Positions 24,077-31,321 of a DNA stretch of 64,000 bases are shown piece after piece. The translations under genes and the position numbers were made by a program. Below the pieces are notes generated by a model. It worked only from the letters and a program-made list of their open reading frames with translations. It was not told the DNA's origin and ran no database searches. Positions within the stretch are counted from its first letter, which is position 1. Every line of letters begins with the position of its first letter. Source of the stretch: VRUE01 sp963698085 (lineage in GTDB: Bacteria; Actinomycetota; Thermoleophilia; Solirubrobacterales; 70-9); contig OY969122.1 in assembly GCA_963698085.1 (NCBI GenBank), positions 2,418,001 through 2,482,000 on the forward strand, read 5' to 3'.

Positions 24077-27000
24077 TCAGCGATCGAAGCCTTGGCGGCG
24101 CTGCTCAGCTTCTTCGTCCCCACGCCGCGCGTCGCGGCGATAGCTCGCCGCCAGATCGCCGAGAACGGCAGCGCTGCGCGGCCAGCGATCGCGGAAGTCC
24201 TTCGCCTGTTTTTCGAACCCGTCGGCAAGCTCATGCTCAGCCTCGCCGCCGGCATCGATCGATTTGGAGACGACGCCCCGACTGTTGTACTTGGCGGTCG
24301 CCATGCCGCGCTCGACGGCCCTGCTGTCGAGGTGCTCGAGGGTGTTTCGCACCGGCTCGGGCGGCCAGGCGCCATCGGCATCTTCGTGGGCGTAGGCCAG
24401 GATCGCGCCGATCTGACCTTCGCCTGCCTGTAGCCGGTCGGCCGCGGCGAGGAGCTCGCGAGCCTTCTCCGCCCACGTCCTGAGCGCGTCCTCATCGATC
24501 ATTCCGTCGTCGGCTTCGCCGGGCACGCGATGCCAGGCAGAGAGCAGATGGAAGCCGTTTTCGGCGGCCCGTCGGGCGGCCTCGTCCGGCTCGGCGGCCT
24601 CGGCGGAATGTGGCTTATAGATCGCCGAGACCACGCCGACGAAGAAGGCGGGATCGTCGGCGAGGGCCTCATAGAGCGTGGGGACGGAGGGCTCGTGGCC
24701 GAGGGCACCGAGGTATGCCCACTCCAGCTGGCCGAGGCGCTGGATGCCGAGCGTCTCGCGGTGCTGCTCGAGAAACTCGAAAAGCTGAGCAAAGTCGTAG
24801 CTGCCGAGACCGTCGAGCTGGCTCTCGGTGTCGGCCCCGGACAAGGGGACGAGGAGCGCGTCGAGTGCGTCGGCTACCAGCGGCACCAGATCGGCGGCGG
24901 CGACGTCCTTTCGCAGGTAGAGGCCGATCAGACGGAGGGCGGTCGCCGGGCGGTGGACGCCGAGGAGCTTTTCGGTGGCGAAGGCAAGCCGGGCGAAGTC
25001 GGCGCCAAGACCGTAGGGGGAGAACTCCAACCAGTAGGCGTCCTCGACCTCGGGACCGCGGGAGGAGGCAATCTCCCAGGCCTCCTCGCGCTTGCTGCTG
25101 CAGAGAAGGATGCGAGCGGTGAGCACCGGCTCGCGTGGGTCGGTGCCGAGGACATCCCAGCCATCCTGGAGCAGGCGCTTCTCAAAGTAGGCGGCGGCGA
25201 TCGTCCGGTCCGCCGCGTCCTCTGAGCGCAACAGCTCGATCAGCGCCTCGTCGTGGCGCCCCTCCGACCCCGCCGCGATCGCCCAGCCGACCGTGCCGGC
25301 CTGCTGAGTGGAGCGCGCCAGCTCGAGCAACGCGTCGAGTCCGCCCTCGGCTTCGATCTCGGTTGCGGCGGCGGTGCGGCGCTCCTGCAGTTCGGCCTCG
25401 AAGGAGCCCAGATCCTCGAGCCCGGCGCTGGTCAAACCGGGGTGGTGTTCGTCGAAAAGGAAGCGCAGACGCTGGGTGGCGGTGGTAGGGGAGAGGCGCG
25501 CCAGCACGGCCTCGTACTCCTCTAGCTCGCTCGCCGGCAGTGCCCAGTCGGCGTCCGCGTGCTCGCGGTGGCTAGCAACGAAGGCGCGGAGCTCCTCCCA
25601 GAGGCCGGCGCGTTCGGCGGCGTCGAAGTCGGCGCTTCGGGCGGCGATACCTTCACGAATCATCCCGCGGCCCTCGGGTGGCAGGTCGGCACCCTTCTCG
25701 ATGAGTTTCGCCCAACGCGGCGCCTCCTCGCCGGCGTCCTCGGCAAGTCGCTCGGCGACCGCCTCGACCAGCTCGAAGTATTCGGCGCCCCCCACCTGCC
25801 GGCGCGGTGGAACCCAGTCGCGGTAGGTGGGCTGGGCCGTCGGCATGTGGAAGCCATGGCTATCGGGCAGCATCGACAGCATCAGCCCCCAGGCGACGGT
25901 GGGATGGCGCTCGCGCAACGTGTCGATTACGGCTATCCGCCGCGTGTTATCGACGCAGTTCTCGGGATACCAGGGGCAGAAGACCCGGACAAGGCTCTCC
26001 GTAGGCCGGTTGGAGAGGCTGCCGCCTGGGTCGATCTCGGCTAGGCGGGCGAGGACGTCGACCGCCGCCCCGAAGTGGTCCGTCGACCAGGCCAGCGTCT
26101 CCAGCGCCCAGAGTAGATGGATGTGGGGAGACCCTGCGGTGAAGAGGGCGCTCTCGCCCTTCGGGTCGGCGAAGAGCGCCGTGACCACTGGCCGCTCGCC
26201 CGCCAATCCGGCACGCACGGCCTCTAGGAAGGAGTCCGGGGCGGCCTCGGCGAGCCGCGGCAGCTGCGGCGCGAGGCTCGACCACAGGGTGCCGGTCTCC
26301 TCCTTATTTGCCTCCTCGCCCAATAAATGGACGAGGTAAGAGGCGCAGTCGCCTCCGCGGCCATTGCCGGCCTTCTCGCCGTTGATCGCGAGCAACAGGA
26401 TCGAATCGGCGAGGCCGTGCTTGAGGGCCGGGCTGTAGGCGCTGGCCTTGTCCTCGAGGCCCGCCTTCCAGCGCTCGCCGGGGGGCAGCGTGAGGGCCGG
26501 ATCGACCTCGAGCAAGACGCTCCGCACCGCCTTCTCGAGGCGATCAAGGTCCTCGTCGCGGAGCTGGTCTGCTAGCTGCAGCCAGGCGTCGTATGGCGAG
26601 GTCAGCACCCACGATCGGCTGAGCCTGACCACGAGCGGATCCTCAGCGGTGGCGAGTCGCTCGAGTGGTTCGCGCAGGTCTTCGCCTACCAGGGCGGCCA
26701 GCTCGGAGATCACCTCCAAGTCCCCAGGAACGGCATCGTTCCAACGGCCTGCCAGGAGGGCGGCGCGGGTAGTGCGGTCGGCGGGCGAACGGGCCCAGGC
26801 GGGCAAGTGGAGGCCGGGGGCGACAGCGAGGCTGCGGCGCAGGGCGAGGACGCTCCGCCGTGCCAGGTAGGCGAGCTCGCGGGAGCGGTCCTCATCTGCG
26901 ATCCCGACCTCGGTCAATGCTTCACGCGCTCCCTCGGGGTCGATCGCGGGCAGCTCGTAATCGACGTCGGCGCTGCCCGGCAGCGGCACCAGAACGTGAT

Positions 27001-27850
27001 GGCGCGACCCGCCGGCCGCCTCCTTTCGTACCTCCTCGCCCCTCGGCACCAGGACCAATGAATGCTCGATCCCCTCGAGGGCGCGCCAGGTCGCGACCTG
27101 GTCCACGAAGGCCAATCGGGCGAGGACCCCACCGGCATCCTCGGCCAAGGAGACGGCGAAGGCGGCGAGGAAGGCCTCGGTCTCTTCGACGCTCGGACCG
27201 GAGATCGTCGTGATCCCGGCTGAACCTGCGAGGCGCTCTTCCAGCGCCCCGGCGACCTTCTCGCGGCCCGCGAGCAGCAGCTTCGGCGGCATCGCCGGCT
27301 GGGTCGACCCCGCCCAACGCCGCCACCATGGATCGGCTGCCTGCAGGCCGGAGGGGGCGAGTCCGAGCAACTCGGCCAACCAGGCGCTGGTGACCGGCGC
27401 GGATTCGAGCCAGGTCTCGATGTCGTCGACGCCGAAGGCATGGACCGCCGTCCAGCGCCCCTCGCCTGTTTTCTCCTTGGCCCAATCGGCCCGTTTGGTC
27501 CAAGGCCGCAGGATCGCGGCGACGTAGGCGGCCTCGGCGGTCGGGGTGCCATCCGGCGTCGTAGTCCGCTTCGCGTAGTCCTCGTCTGCCTTGGCGCCGG
27601 AGCTTTTATTGACCGAGAGCTCCCAGACCGAGAGGCCGGCGGGAATGAAAGGGGTCGCGGCACCGGAGCGGACCGAGCCATCCCAGTCGCCCGCTGAGAC
27701 GCCCTCGCCAGCGGGGAAGCCGAGGCCGAGGACATCCTCACCCGTCTCGAGGATCAGGCGGCGGAGGAGACGTGGGAACTCGCTCTGAGCTGAGACCCGG
27801 TCGGCCCAGGCGAGCAGCGTGGCGCGGTCGATCCGAAATGGGTCAGGCAT
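24077..27850 (-). CDS. Giant uncharacterised island protein, 1257 residues; candidate nuclease/STAND-like defence factor
   Basis: I cannot assign a named family. Residues about 1-165 resemble a restriction-endonuclease-like fold: GDWDG (Asp 55/57), then SVWELSVNK (Glu 77, Lys 82) with KADEDYAKR following, then LRPWTKRADWAKE and DDIETWLESAPVTSAWLAELLG. Residues about 190-345 look like a nucleotide-binding region whose P-loop position reads ISGPSVEETE, lacking the Walker lysine, followed by RHHVLVPL. From about 360 to the end the sequence is helical and repeat-like (many Leu/Ala/Glu heptads), as in sensor regions of STAND proteins. No signal peptide or membrane segment is seen. Alone on the minus strand between vapBC and a gene-free stretch. 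The domain reading is by eye. Confidence 0.6.
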   Translation of the reverse strand: MPDPFRIDRATLLAWADRVSAQSEFPRLLRRLILETGEDVLGLGFPAGEGVSAGDWDGSVRSGAATPFIPAGLSVWELSVNKSSGAKADEDYAKRTTTPDGTPTAEAAYVAAILRPWTKRADWAKEKTGEGRWTAVHAFGVDDIETWLESAPVTSAWLAELLGLAPSGLQAADPWWRRWAGSTQPAMPPKLLLAGREKVAGALEERLAGSAGITTISGPSVEETEAFLAAFAVSLAEDAGGVLARLAFVDQVATWRALEGIEHSLVLVPRGEEVRKEAAGGSRHHVLVPLPGSADVDYELPAIDPEGAREALTEVGIADEDRSRELAYLARRSVLALRRSLAVAPGLHLPAWARSPADRTTRAALLAGRWNDAVPGDLEVISELAALVGEDLREPLERLATAEDPLVVRLSRSWVLTSPYDAWLQLADQLRDEDLDRLEKAVRSVLLEVDPALTLPPGERWKAGLEDKASAYSPALKHGLADSILLLAINGEKAGNGRGGDCASYLVHLLGEEANKEETGTLWSSLAPQLPRLAEAAPDSFLEAVRAGLAGERPVVTALFADPKGESALFTAGSPHIHLLWALETLAWSTDHFGAAVDVLARLAEIDPGGSLSNRPTESLVRVFCPWYPENCVDNTRRIAVIDTLRERHPTVAWGLMLSMLPDSHGFHMPTAQPTYRDWVPPRRQVGGAEYFELVEAVAERLAEDAGEEAPRWAKLIEKGADLPPEGRGMIREGIAARSADFDAAERAGLWEELRAFVASHREHADADWALPASELEEYEAVLARLSPTTATQRLRFLFDEHHPGLTSAGLEDLGSFEAELQERRTAAATEIEAEGGLDALLELARSTQQAGTVGWAIAAGSEGRHDEALIELLRSEDAADRTIAAAYFEKRLLQDGWDVLGTDPREPVLTARILLCSSKREEAWEIASSRGPEVEDAYWLEFSPYGLGADFARLAFATEKLLGVHRPATALRLIGLYLRKDVAAADLVPLVADALDALLVPLSGADTESQLDGLGSYDFAQLFEFLEQHRETLGIQRLGQLEWAYLGALGHEPSVPTLYEALADDPAFFVGVVSAIYKPHSAEAAEPDEAARRAAENGFHLLSAWHRVPGEADDGMIDEDALRTWAEKARELLAAADRLQAGEGQIGAILAYAHEDADGAWPPEPVRNTLEHLDSRAVERGMATAKYNSRGVVSKSIDAGGEAEHELADGFEKQAKDFRDRWPRSAAVLGDLAASYRRDARRGDEEAEQRRQGFDR

Positions 27851-28303
27851 TGCGTGACCGAGTCTGTGCCGAGCGGTGTGTGGCGGTGCGTCGGTGTCTC
27901 CCTGTCACAAAGCCCCCTGACCCGCCCGGCGGGCGGCTTTATCTCATCATCGGGTAGGTCGACCGGTGCGGCGGCGACCGCGTCTCACCGTAGATGCAGT
28001 ACGCCGATCGCGCAATCTGCGAGACGCGAAAGCGGAGGTTTTCGCTCGGGCGACCAGATGGCAGGTACGCGTTTATTCCGAAGCCATTCGCTGTCGCCGG
28101 ACACCTGCGAATCGGGTGGGCGGCCGCCAGCATCGCAGGCGCTCGGTGCCACCGAAGACGGCCAGCCGCTCGACCAGCAGGGCACTCGTCGTCTGCAGAT
28201 CAGATTCCCACGGAGTTCCGCGTCCGTCGAGCACCCAGGCCCTGGCTAGGTCCGTGGCTTTGACGGAGGTGCGGGTCGGTTACCGGCGGATGGTCGACGC
28301 CCA

Positions 28304-28323
28304 AAGTGCGCAGATGCTTGCGT
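28304..28323 (+). repeat. 20-bp direct repeat, first copy
   Basis: Identical to 28440-28459 (central part GTGCGCAGATGCTTGCG), spaced 136 bases start to start. Between the copies an inverted piece GTACGCAAG occurs near 28394. Function unknown; possibly a binding site array or scars of duplication. Confidence 0.6.
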
Positions 28324-28439
28324 GCCGGCAACAACCCCCTCGGTAACGGAGAGCGGGAGCCCGAGTACGACGCGCGTGCTGCCCCCTAAGCCTGTACGCA
28401 AGCCGACGAAGTGGCCTCGAAGCCAGCAGGCAATGAGCG

Positions 28440-28459
28440 AAGTGCGCAGATGCTTGCGT
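28440..28459 (+). repeat. 20-bp direct repeat, second copy
   Basis: Second copy of the repeat at 28304-28323, with no coding frame shared in a consistent way between the two copies. Confidence 0.6.
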
Positions 28460-28642
28460 ACTCGTGTCGGCCACCTGGGCAACCGCGAAGCCGACTCCGG
28501 CGATTCCGGGCACGGCGTGTACTTAACAGCCGAACCGCTCCGCGAAGCCGATGGAGCTGCCCCCGAACCTCGTGGCCGTCTATCTTAAGAAATTCAAGCG
28601 GGCCCTCGCGTGGGCGTCCTGCCGACGACCGACCTGGGAGTT

Positions 28643-28660
28643 TTGGCAGGGAATTGGCAG
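28643..28660. repeat. Direct TTGGCAG heptamers near right island end
   Basis: TTGGCAG at 28643-28649 and again at 28654-28660, spaced by 4 bases, lying 56 bases inside the intact tRNA-Cys. It matches the heptamer near the left end. Best explained as arm-type sites for a lost site-specific recombinase. Confidence 0.5.
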
Positions 28661-28716
28661 TAAGTCCCAAAGAGCAGTCGAGGAAACCGCCTGAATTTGG
28701 CTCTATGAGCCAGCTT

Positions 28717-28787
28717 GGCGCCTTGGCGGAGTGGCTACGCAGCGGCCTGCAAAGCCGTTTACACCGGTTCGATTCCGGTAGGCGCCT
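28717..28787 (+). tRNA. tRNA-Cys (anticodon GCA), right boundary of island
   Basis: A 71-nt cloverleaf: acceptor GGCGCCT pairs with AGGCGCC, discriminator T, anticodon arm CGGC-CTGCAAA-GCCG giving GCA, T arm CCGGTTCGATTCCGG. No CCA encoded. Its 5' 40 nt are duplicated at 23032-23071. The sequence upstream of this copy differs from that upstream of the fragment, so its promoter was probably supplied by the inserted DNA. Confidence 0.97.
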
Positions 28788-28830
28788 TCGGCTCTGGCAA
28801 ACGGAGTTTGGCTTGTTAGAGCGCTTTGCA

Positions 28831-28846
28831 CGGCCTTTTCAGGCCG
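28831..28846 (+). terminator. Small hairpin after tRNA-Cys
   Basis: CGGCCT-TTTC-AGGCCG, a perfect 6-bp stem, is followed by a pyrimidine-rich CTTCCTC rather than a clean T run. A plausible but weak terminator for the tRNA-Cys transcript. Confidence 0.4.
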
Positions 28847-28965
28847 CTTCCTCGTCCGGCTGAGTCCGGTTGTTGCCGATTATCTGGATGAAAACTGGCC
28901 CACGGGTCCGTTCACCGGCTCTGATTTCCGGTGGCGTAGAGCCTGGGTGCAACAATGTGTCTGCG

Positions 28966-29115
28966 ATGAAGCCGCAAGCTCCCAGCGCTCCGACGAAGAC
29001 CACTGAGAAGCCCGATATGAAATCGGGGCTGCCGGGCACTCCGGAGGAGCAGCGCCGCGATCTTCGTGCGGCCATGAAAAAGCATGAGGAGACGCTGCGC
29101 CGCTTGGCGCAGTAG
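28966..29115 (+). CDS. Putative antitoxin partner of Doc toxin
   Basis: A 49-residue protein starting MKPQAPSAPTKTTEKPDM with a charged helical C-terminus (EEQRRDLRAAMKKHEETLRRLAQ, split for length). It is not Phd-like in sequence, but its size, position 15 bases upstream of the toxin and amphipathic end fit a small antitoxin. A GTG at 28957 is an alternative start. Confidence comes from context only. Confidence 0.6.
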   Translation: MKPQAPSAPTKTTEKPDMKSGLPGTPEEQRRDLRAAMKKHEETLRRLAQ

Positions 29116-29130
29116 CCCGCCACTCGAAAA

Positions 29131-29532
29131 GTGGCCGGGGTCTTCTACGTCACGTTCGGCGACTACTGCCGCATTGCAGCCGAGGTACTCGGGACGACCC
29201 CTGAGCAGGTCGCTCGGCTGCCTCGCATTGCCCTAGCCGATTCTGCTCTTGCATCTCCGCGCGCTGGGTTCGGCGACCACGATGCCTATCCGACCCTGAT
29301 CGAGAAGACCGCCGTTCTGGTTGAGCACCTGGCTCGCAATCACCCGCTCCTCGACGGCAATAAGCGCTGCGCTTTCCTGGCTGTGGAGCGCTTCCTGGCG
29401 GCCAACGGACGGCCGATTACTGATGCCTATCCCGATACGGACGTTCCGATGGTGGGGAAGATCGCGGCTGGCGAAGCGACTCCCAACGAAATCATCAGGT
29501 GGCTGGAGAGTCGTACCACGCGCCAAGGCTGA
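29131..29532 (+). CDS. doc: Doc-family (Fic-fold) toxin
   Basis: A 133-residue protein with the Doc layout: YVTFGDYCRIAAEVLG at the N-terminus, HDAYPTLIEKTAVLVEHL in the middle and the Fic core HPLLDGNKRCAFLAVERFL. Doc enzymes phosphorylate EF-Tu using the HxFx(D/N)GNKR motif; here the loop keeps His, Asp-Gly-Asn and Lys-Arg, with Leu in place of Phe. The start is GTG. It is located between tRNA-Cys and tRNA-Val together with a small upstream partner. Confidence 0.88.
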   Translation: MAGVFYVTFGDYCRIAAEVLGTTPEQVARLPRIALADSALASPRAGFGDHDAYPTLIEKTAVLVEHLARNHPLLDGNKRCAFLAVERFLAANGRPITDAYPDTDVPMVGKIAAGEATPNEIIRWLESRTTRQG

Positions 29533-29575
29533 TGAATAGGCCCACGGCGTGTCGAAGGAGGCAGGGGGAGCGGTT

Positions 29576-29677
29576 GTGTCTGAGGCAGAGCAAGCGCTAG
29601 ACGAGCAATTCGGCGCAGAGATTCGGGCGTGCAGGCGCCGTCTTCATTTCCACACAACGGAAAAGGGCCCCGTATAG
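29576..29677 (+). CDS. Short frame resembling a truncated HTH-regulator N-terminus
   Basis: A GTG preceded by AGGAGG and GGGGAG purine tracts opens a 33-codon frame (SEAEQALDEQFGAEIRACRR) that then runs into the hairpin at 29658. The segment FGAEIRACRRRL resembles the first helix of XRE-type regulators, but the rest of the domain is absent. It may be a remnant of a mobile-element repressor or simply chance. Confidence 0.3.
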   Translation: MSEAEQALDEQFGAEIRACRRRLHFHTTEKGPV

Positions 29678-29692
29678 GGGCCCTCTGTTTCC
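29658..29692 (+). terminator. Long hairpin after the Doc module
   Basis: AGGGCCCC-GTATA-GGGGCCCT forms a perfect 8-bp GC stem (29664-29684), extended outward by GGAAA against TTTCC with a small bulge. The TTT run on the 3' side is short. It is suitable as a terminator for the doc transcript in either direction. Confidence 0.65.
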
Positions 29693-29864
29693 GAAGGACG
29701 TGCCGCCAGGTCGCTTGATGCTGGCTCGTCGGTCCTCAAACTTTGAAGTTTGCCGCCCCCTGCCGGGCGGCTTGTATAGAGAAACACGCCGTCTGGGAGA
29801 AAGTTGCACTGCTTGCATCGGCTATTGCATGGCGAGGCTTTAGTAGATTCAGCTTTCTCCTCTG

Positions 29865-29937
29865 GGGCGCATAGCTCAGTTGGGAGAGCGCCAGCTCGAC
29901 AAGCTGGAGGTCACAGGTTCGAGCCCTGTTGCGCCCA
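29865..29937 (+). tRNA. tRNA-Val (anticodon GAC)
   Basis: A 73-nt cloverleaf: acceptor GGGCGCA pairs with TGCGCCC, D arm GCTCAGTTGGGAGAGC, anticodon arm CCAGC-TCGACAA-GCTGG gives GAC, T arm CACAGGTTCGAGCCCTGT, discriminator A. No CCA encoded. Last member of the Gly-Cys-Val series. Confidence 0.97.
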
Positions 29938-29962
29938 CTCCGTCATCCCCTAAGGAGCGACG

Positions 29963-30424
29963 ATGGCCCATCGCCTATTGCGTGCCGAGGATGCCTTCTG
30001 GCGTGAGTCGAATCAGATGCGGGTGCTCAACACGGACCTGGCCAAGCAGCTCGAGGCCACGCGCCTTGGAGCACGGCTCTGGCGGCTGCGGCCGGGTCAG
30101 GCGTCGACCTGGCACCGGCACGAGCAGGAGGAGGAGCTCTACGTGGTGCTCGAGGGCTGTGGCCGGATACGAGTCGACGACGAGACGCTCGAGCTGGGCC
30201 CGCTCGATTCGCTCCTGGTCGAGCCCGACTCGATGCGGCAGATCTTCAACGACACCGACGCCGATTCACTCTGGCTTGTGGTGGGTACCCCACAGAGCCC
30301 GGCGAACACCCTCGAGATGAGCGAGGCGCAGCTGCGCCAGCTCTATCCCGAGGGGCCGCGTGCTCTGCCGCCGGAGCTCGGCGGCGGCGAGTTCAGACCG
30401 CCGCCGGCAGCTGAACCTGGGTGA
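29963..30424 (+). CDS. Cupin-domain protein
   Basis: A 153-residue single cupin. Motif 1 is STWHRHEQEEELYVVLEG with His-x-His and Glu, followed by GRIRVDDETLELGPLDSLLVEP and a motif 2 without its usual His. A 45-residue Pro-rich C-terminal extension ends the protein. It differs from the cupin at 22439 but shares the metal-binding core. It overlaps the convergent VOC gene by about 30 bases. Substrate unknown. Confidence 0.85.
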   Translation: MAHRLLRAEDAFWRESNQMRVLNTDLAKQLEATRLGARLWRLRPGQASTWHRHEQEEELYVVLEGCGRIRVDDETLELGPLDSLLVEPDSMRQIFNDTDADSLWLVVGTPQSPANTLEMSEAQLRQLYPEGPRALPPELGGGEFRPPPAAEPG

Positions 30425-30821
30425 GGCGGAAGCTGTTGCCGGAGGGGTCGCGGAAGCCGGAGTCGATCCCGTAGGGCCGTTTTTCCGGCGCCTCGGTGAA
30501 CTCGACACCCCTTGCCCTTAACTCCTCATAAGAAGCCTGGCAGTCCTCGGTGGTGAGGAAGACGGTGCCGGCGAATCCCTTCGCCATCAGGTCACGGACC
30601 TGGTCGCCGGTCTCCTCGTCCATCACCGGCGCCCCGGGGATCGCCATCAGCACGATCGAGACGTCCTCCTGGTTGGGCGGGCCGACGGTGAGCCAGCGGA
30701 AGCCGTCCATCTCGGACAGGGTGACGTCGGCCTGCACCTCGAAACCGAGCTTCTCGGTGTAGAAGGCGAGGGCCTCATCCTGGTCGTGGACCCACAACTG
30801 CGCGTTTGCGATCTTGATCAT
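30393..30821 (-). CDS. VOC-superfamily (glyoxalase/bleomycin-resistance fold) protein
   Basis: The 142-residue sequence has the paired beta-alpha-beta-beta-beta modules of the VOC fold: IANAQLWVHDQDEALAFYTEKLGFEVQAD (split) at the start and FRDPSGNSFRLTQV at the end, which is the classical C-terminal VOC signature. A strong AAGGAG precedes the ATG. Directly downstream of an AraC-type regulator on the same strand, a pairing frequent in actinobacteria. The substrate cannot be named. Confidence 0.9.
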   Translation of the reverse strand: MIKIANAQLWVHDQDEALAFYTEKLGFEVQADVTLSEMDGFRWLTVGPPNQEDVSIVLMAIPGAPVMDEETGDQVRDLMAKGFAGTVFLTTEDCQASYEELRARGVEFTEAPEKRPYGIDSGFRDPSGNSFRLTQVQLPAAV

Positions 30822-30860
30822 CGGGTTCTCCTTGCTCGTCGGAACAGTTCGTTGCCGATG

Positions 30861-31295
30861 CTAGGCGGGTACCTCGGCGCTGTCTTCTCGAAACGTGCGG
30901 TGTTGAGGCCGGGCGTGGAGGCGGACGACGCAGGCGGGGACGCGCGCCTGGTGCGAGGCGGGCGGATGGGCAGCCCGGTAAGCCGTGGGCGATTGCCCGT
31001 AGGTGCGGCTGAAGCTCGTGGTGAAGGAGCCGATGCTCTGCAGGCCGACGGCGAGGCAGATCTCAGCGACCGGGGTGTCGGTGTTACGCAGCAGCGCCGC
31101 GGCGCGCTCCAGCCGTCGCGTCAGCAGATAGGCGTGCGGCGACTCGCCGAAGGCGCGGCGGAACTCGCGGCTGAAGTGGGCGCGGGAAAGACCGGCGGCA
31201 CCGGCGAGATCGTCAACGCCAAGTGGCTCGAAGTAACGGGCATCGGCCAGGTCCTTGGCGCGGAGAAGATGACGGGCTGGCGGGACATGCGCCAT
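30861..31295 (-). CDS. AraC-family transcriptional regulator
   Basis: A compact 144-residue regulator consisting almost only of the double helix-turn-helix: DDLAGAAGLSRAHFSREFRRAFGESPHAYL and VAEICLAVGLQSIGSFTTSFSRTYGQSPTAYR (each shown here in two motifs under the AraC profile). It lacks an effector-binding domain, and an Arg/His/Pro-rich tail follows. Probably controls itself and the VOC gene 40 bases downstream. Confidence 0.9.
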   Translation of the reverse strand: MAHVPPARHLLRAKDLADARYFEPLGVDDLAGAAGLSRAHFSREFRRAFGESPHAYLLTRRLERAAALLRNTDTPVAEICLAVGLQSIGSFTTSFSRTYGQSPTAYRAAHPPASHQARVPACVVRLHARPQHRTFREDSAEVPA

Positions 31296-31321
31296 GCGGT
31301 CAGTTTAGGCTCGGCCGCCTT

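Larger units (their letters stand above)
27851..28716. other. 866-bp stretch without a recognisable gene at the right end of the island
   Basis: Several overlapping frames of 60-150 codons exist on both strands but none has a recognisable motif, a convincing ribosome site or consistent codon use. What can be seen is a GC palindrome followed by CTTTAT at 27922-27940, a 20-bp direct repeat (28304-28323 and 28440-28459), and the TTGGCAG pair at 28643-28660. It could be decayed integrase or cargo DNA, or a non-coding RNA locus. Confidence 0.5.
29533..29864. other. 332-bp stretch between doc and tRNA-Val
   Basis: Contains the 33-codon frame at 29576-29677, a strong long hairpin at 29658-29692, a second GC hairpin around CCGCCCCCTGCCGGGCGG (near 29752-29768) and AT-rich sequence that must include the tRNA-Val promoter. 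No other gene is evident. Confidence 0.55.

Noticed and set aside
27966..28346. Coding genes in the right end of the island
   Set aside because: Several mutually overlapping frames of similar size, Arg/Pro-rich, without start signals or motifs.
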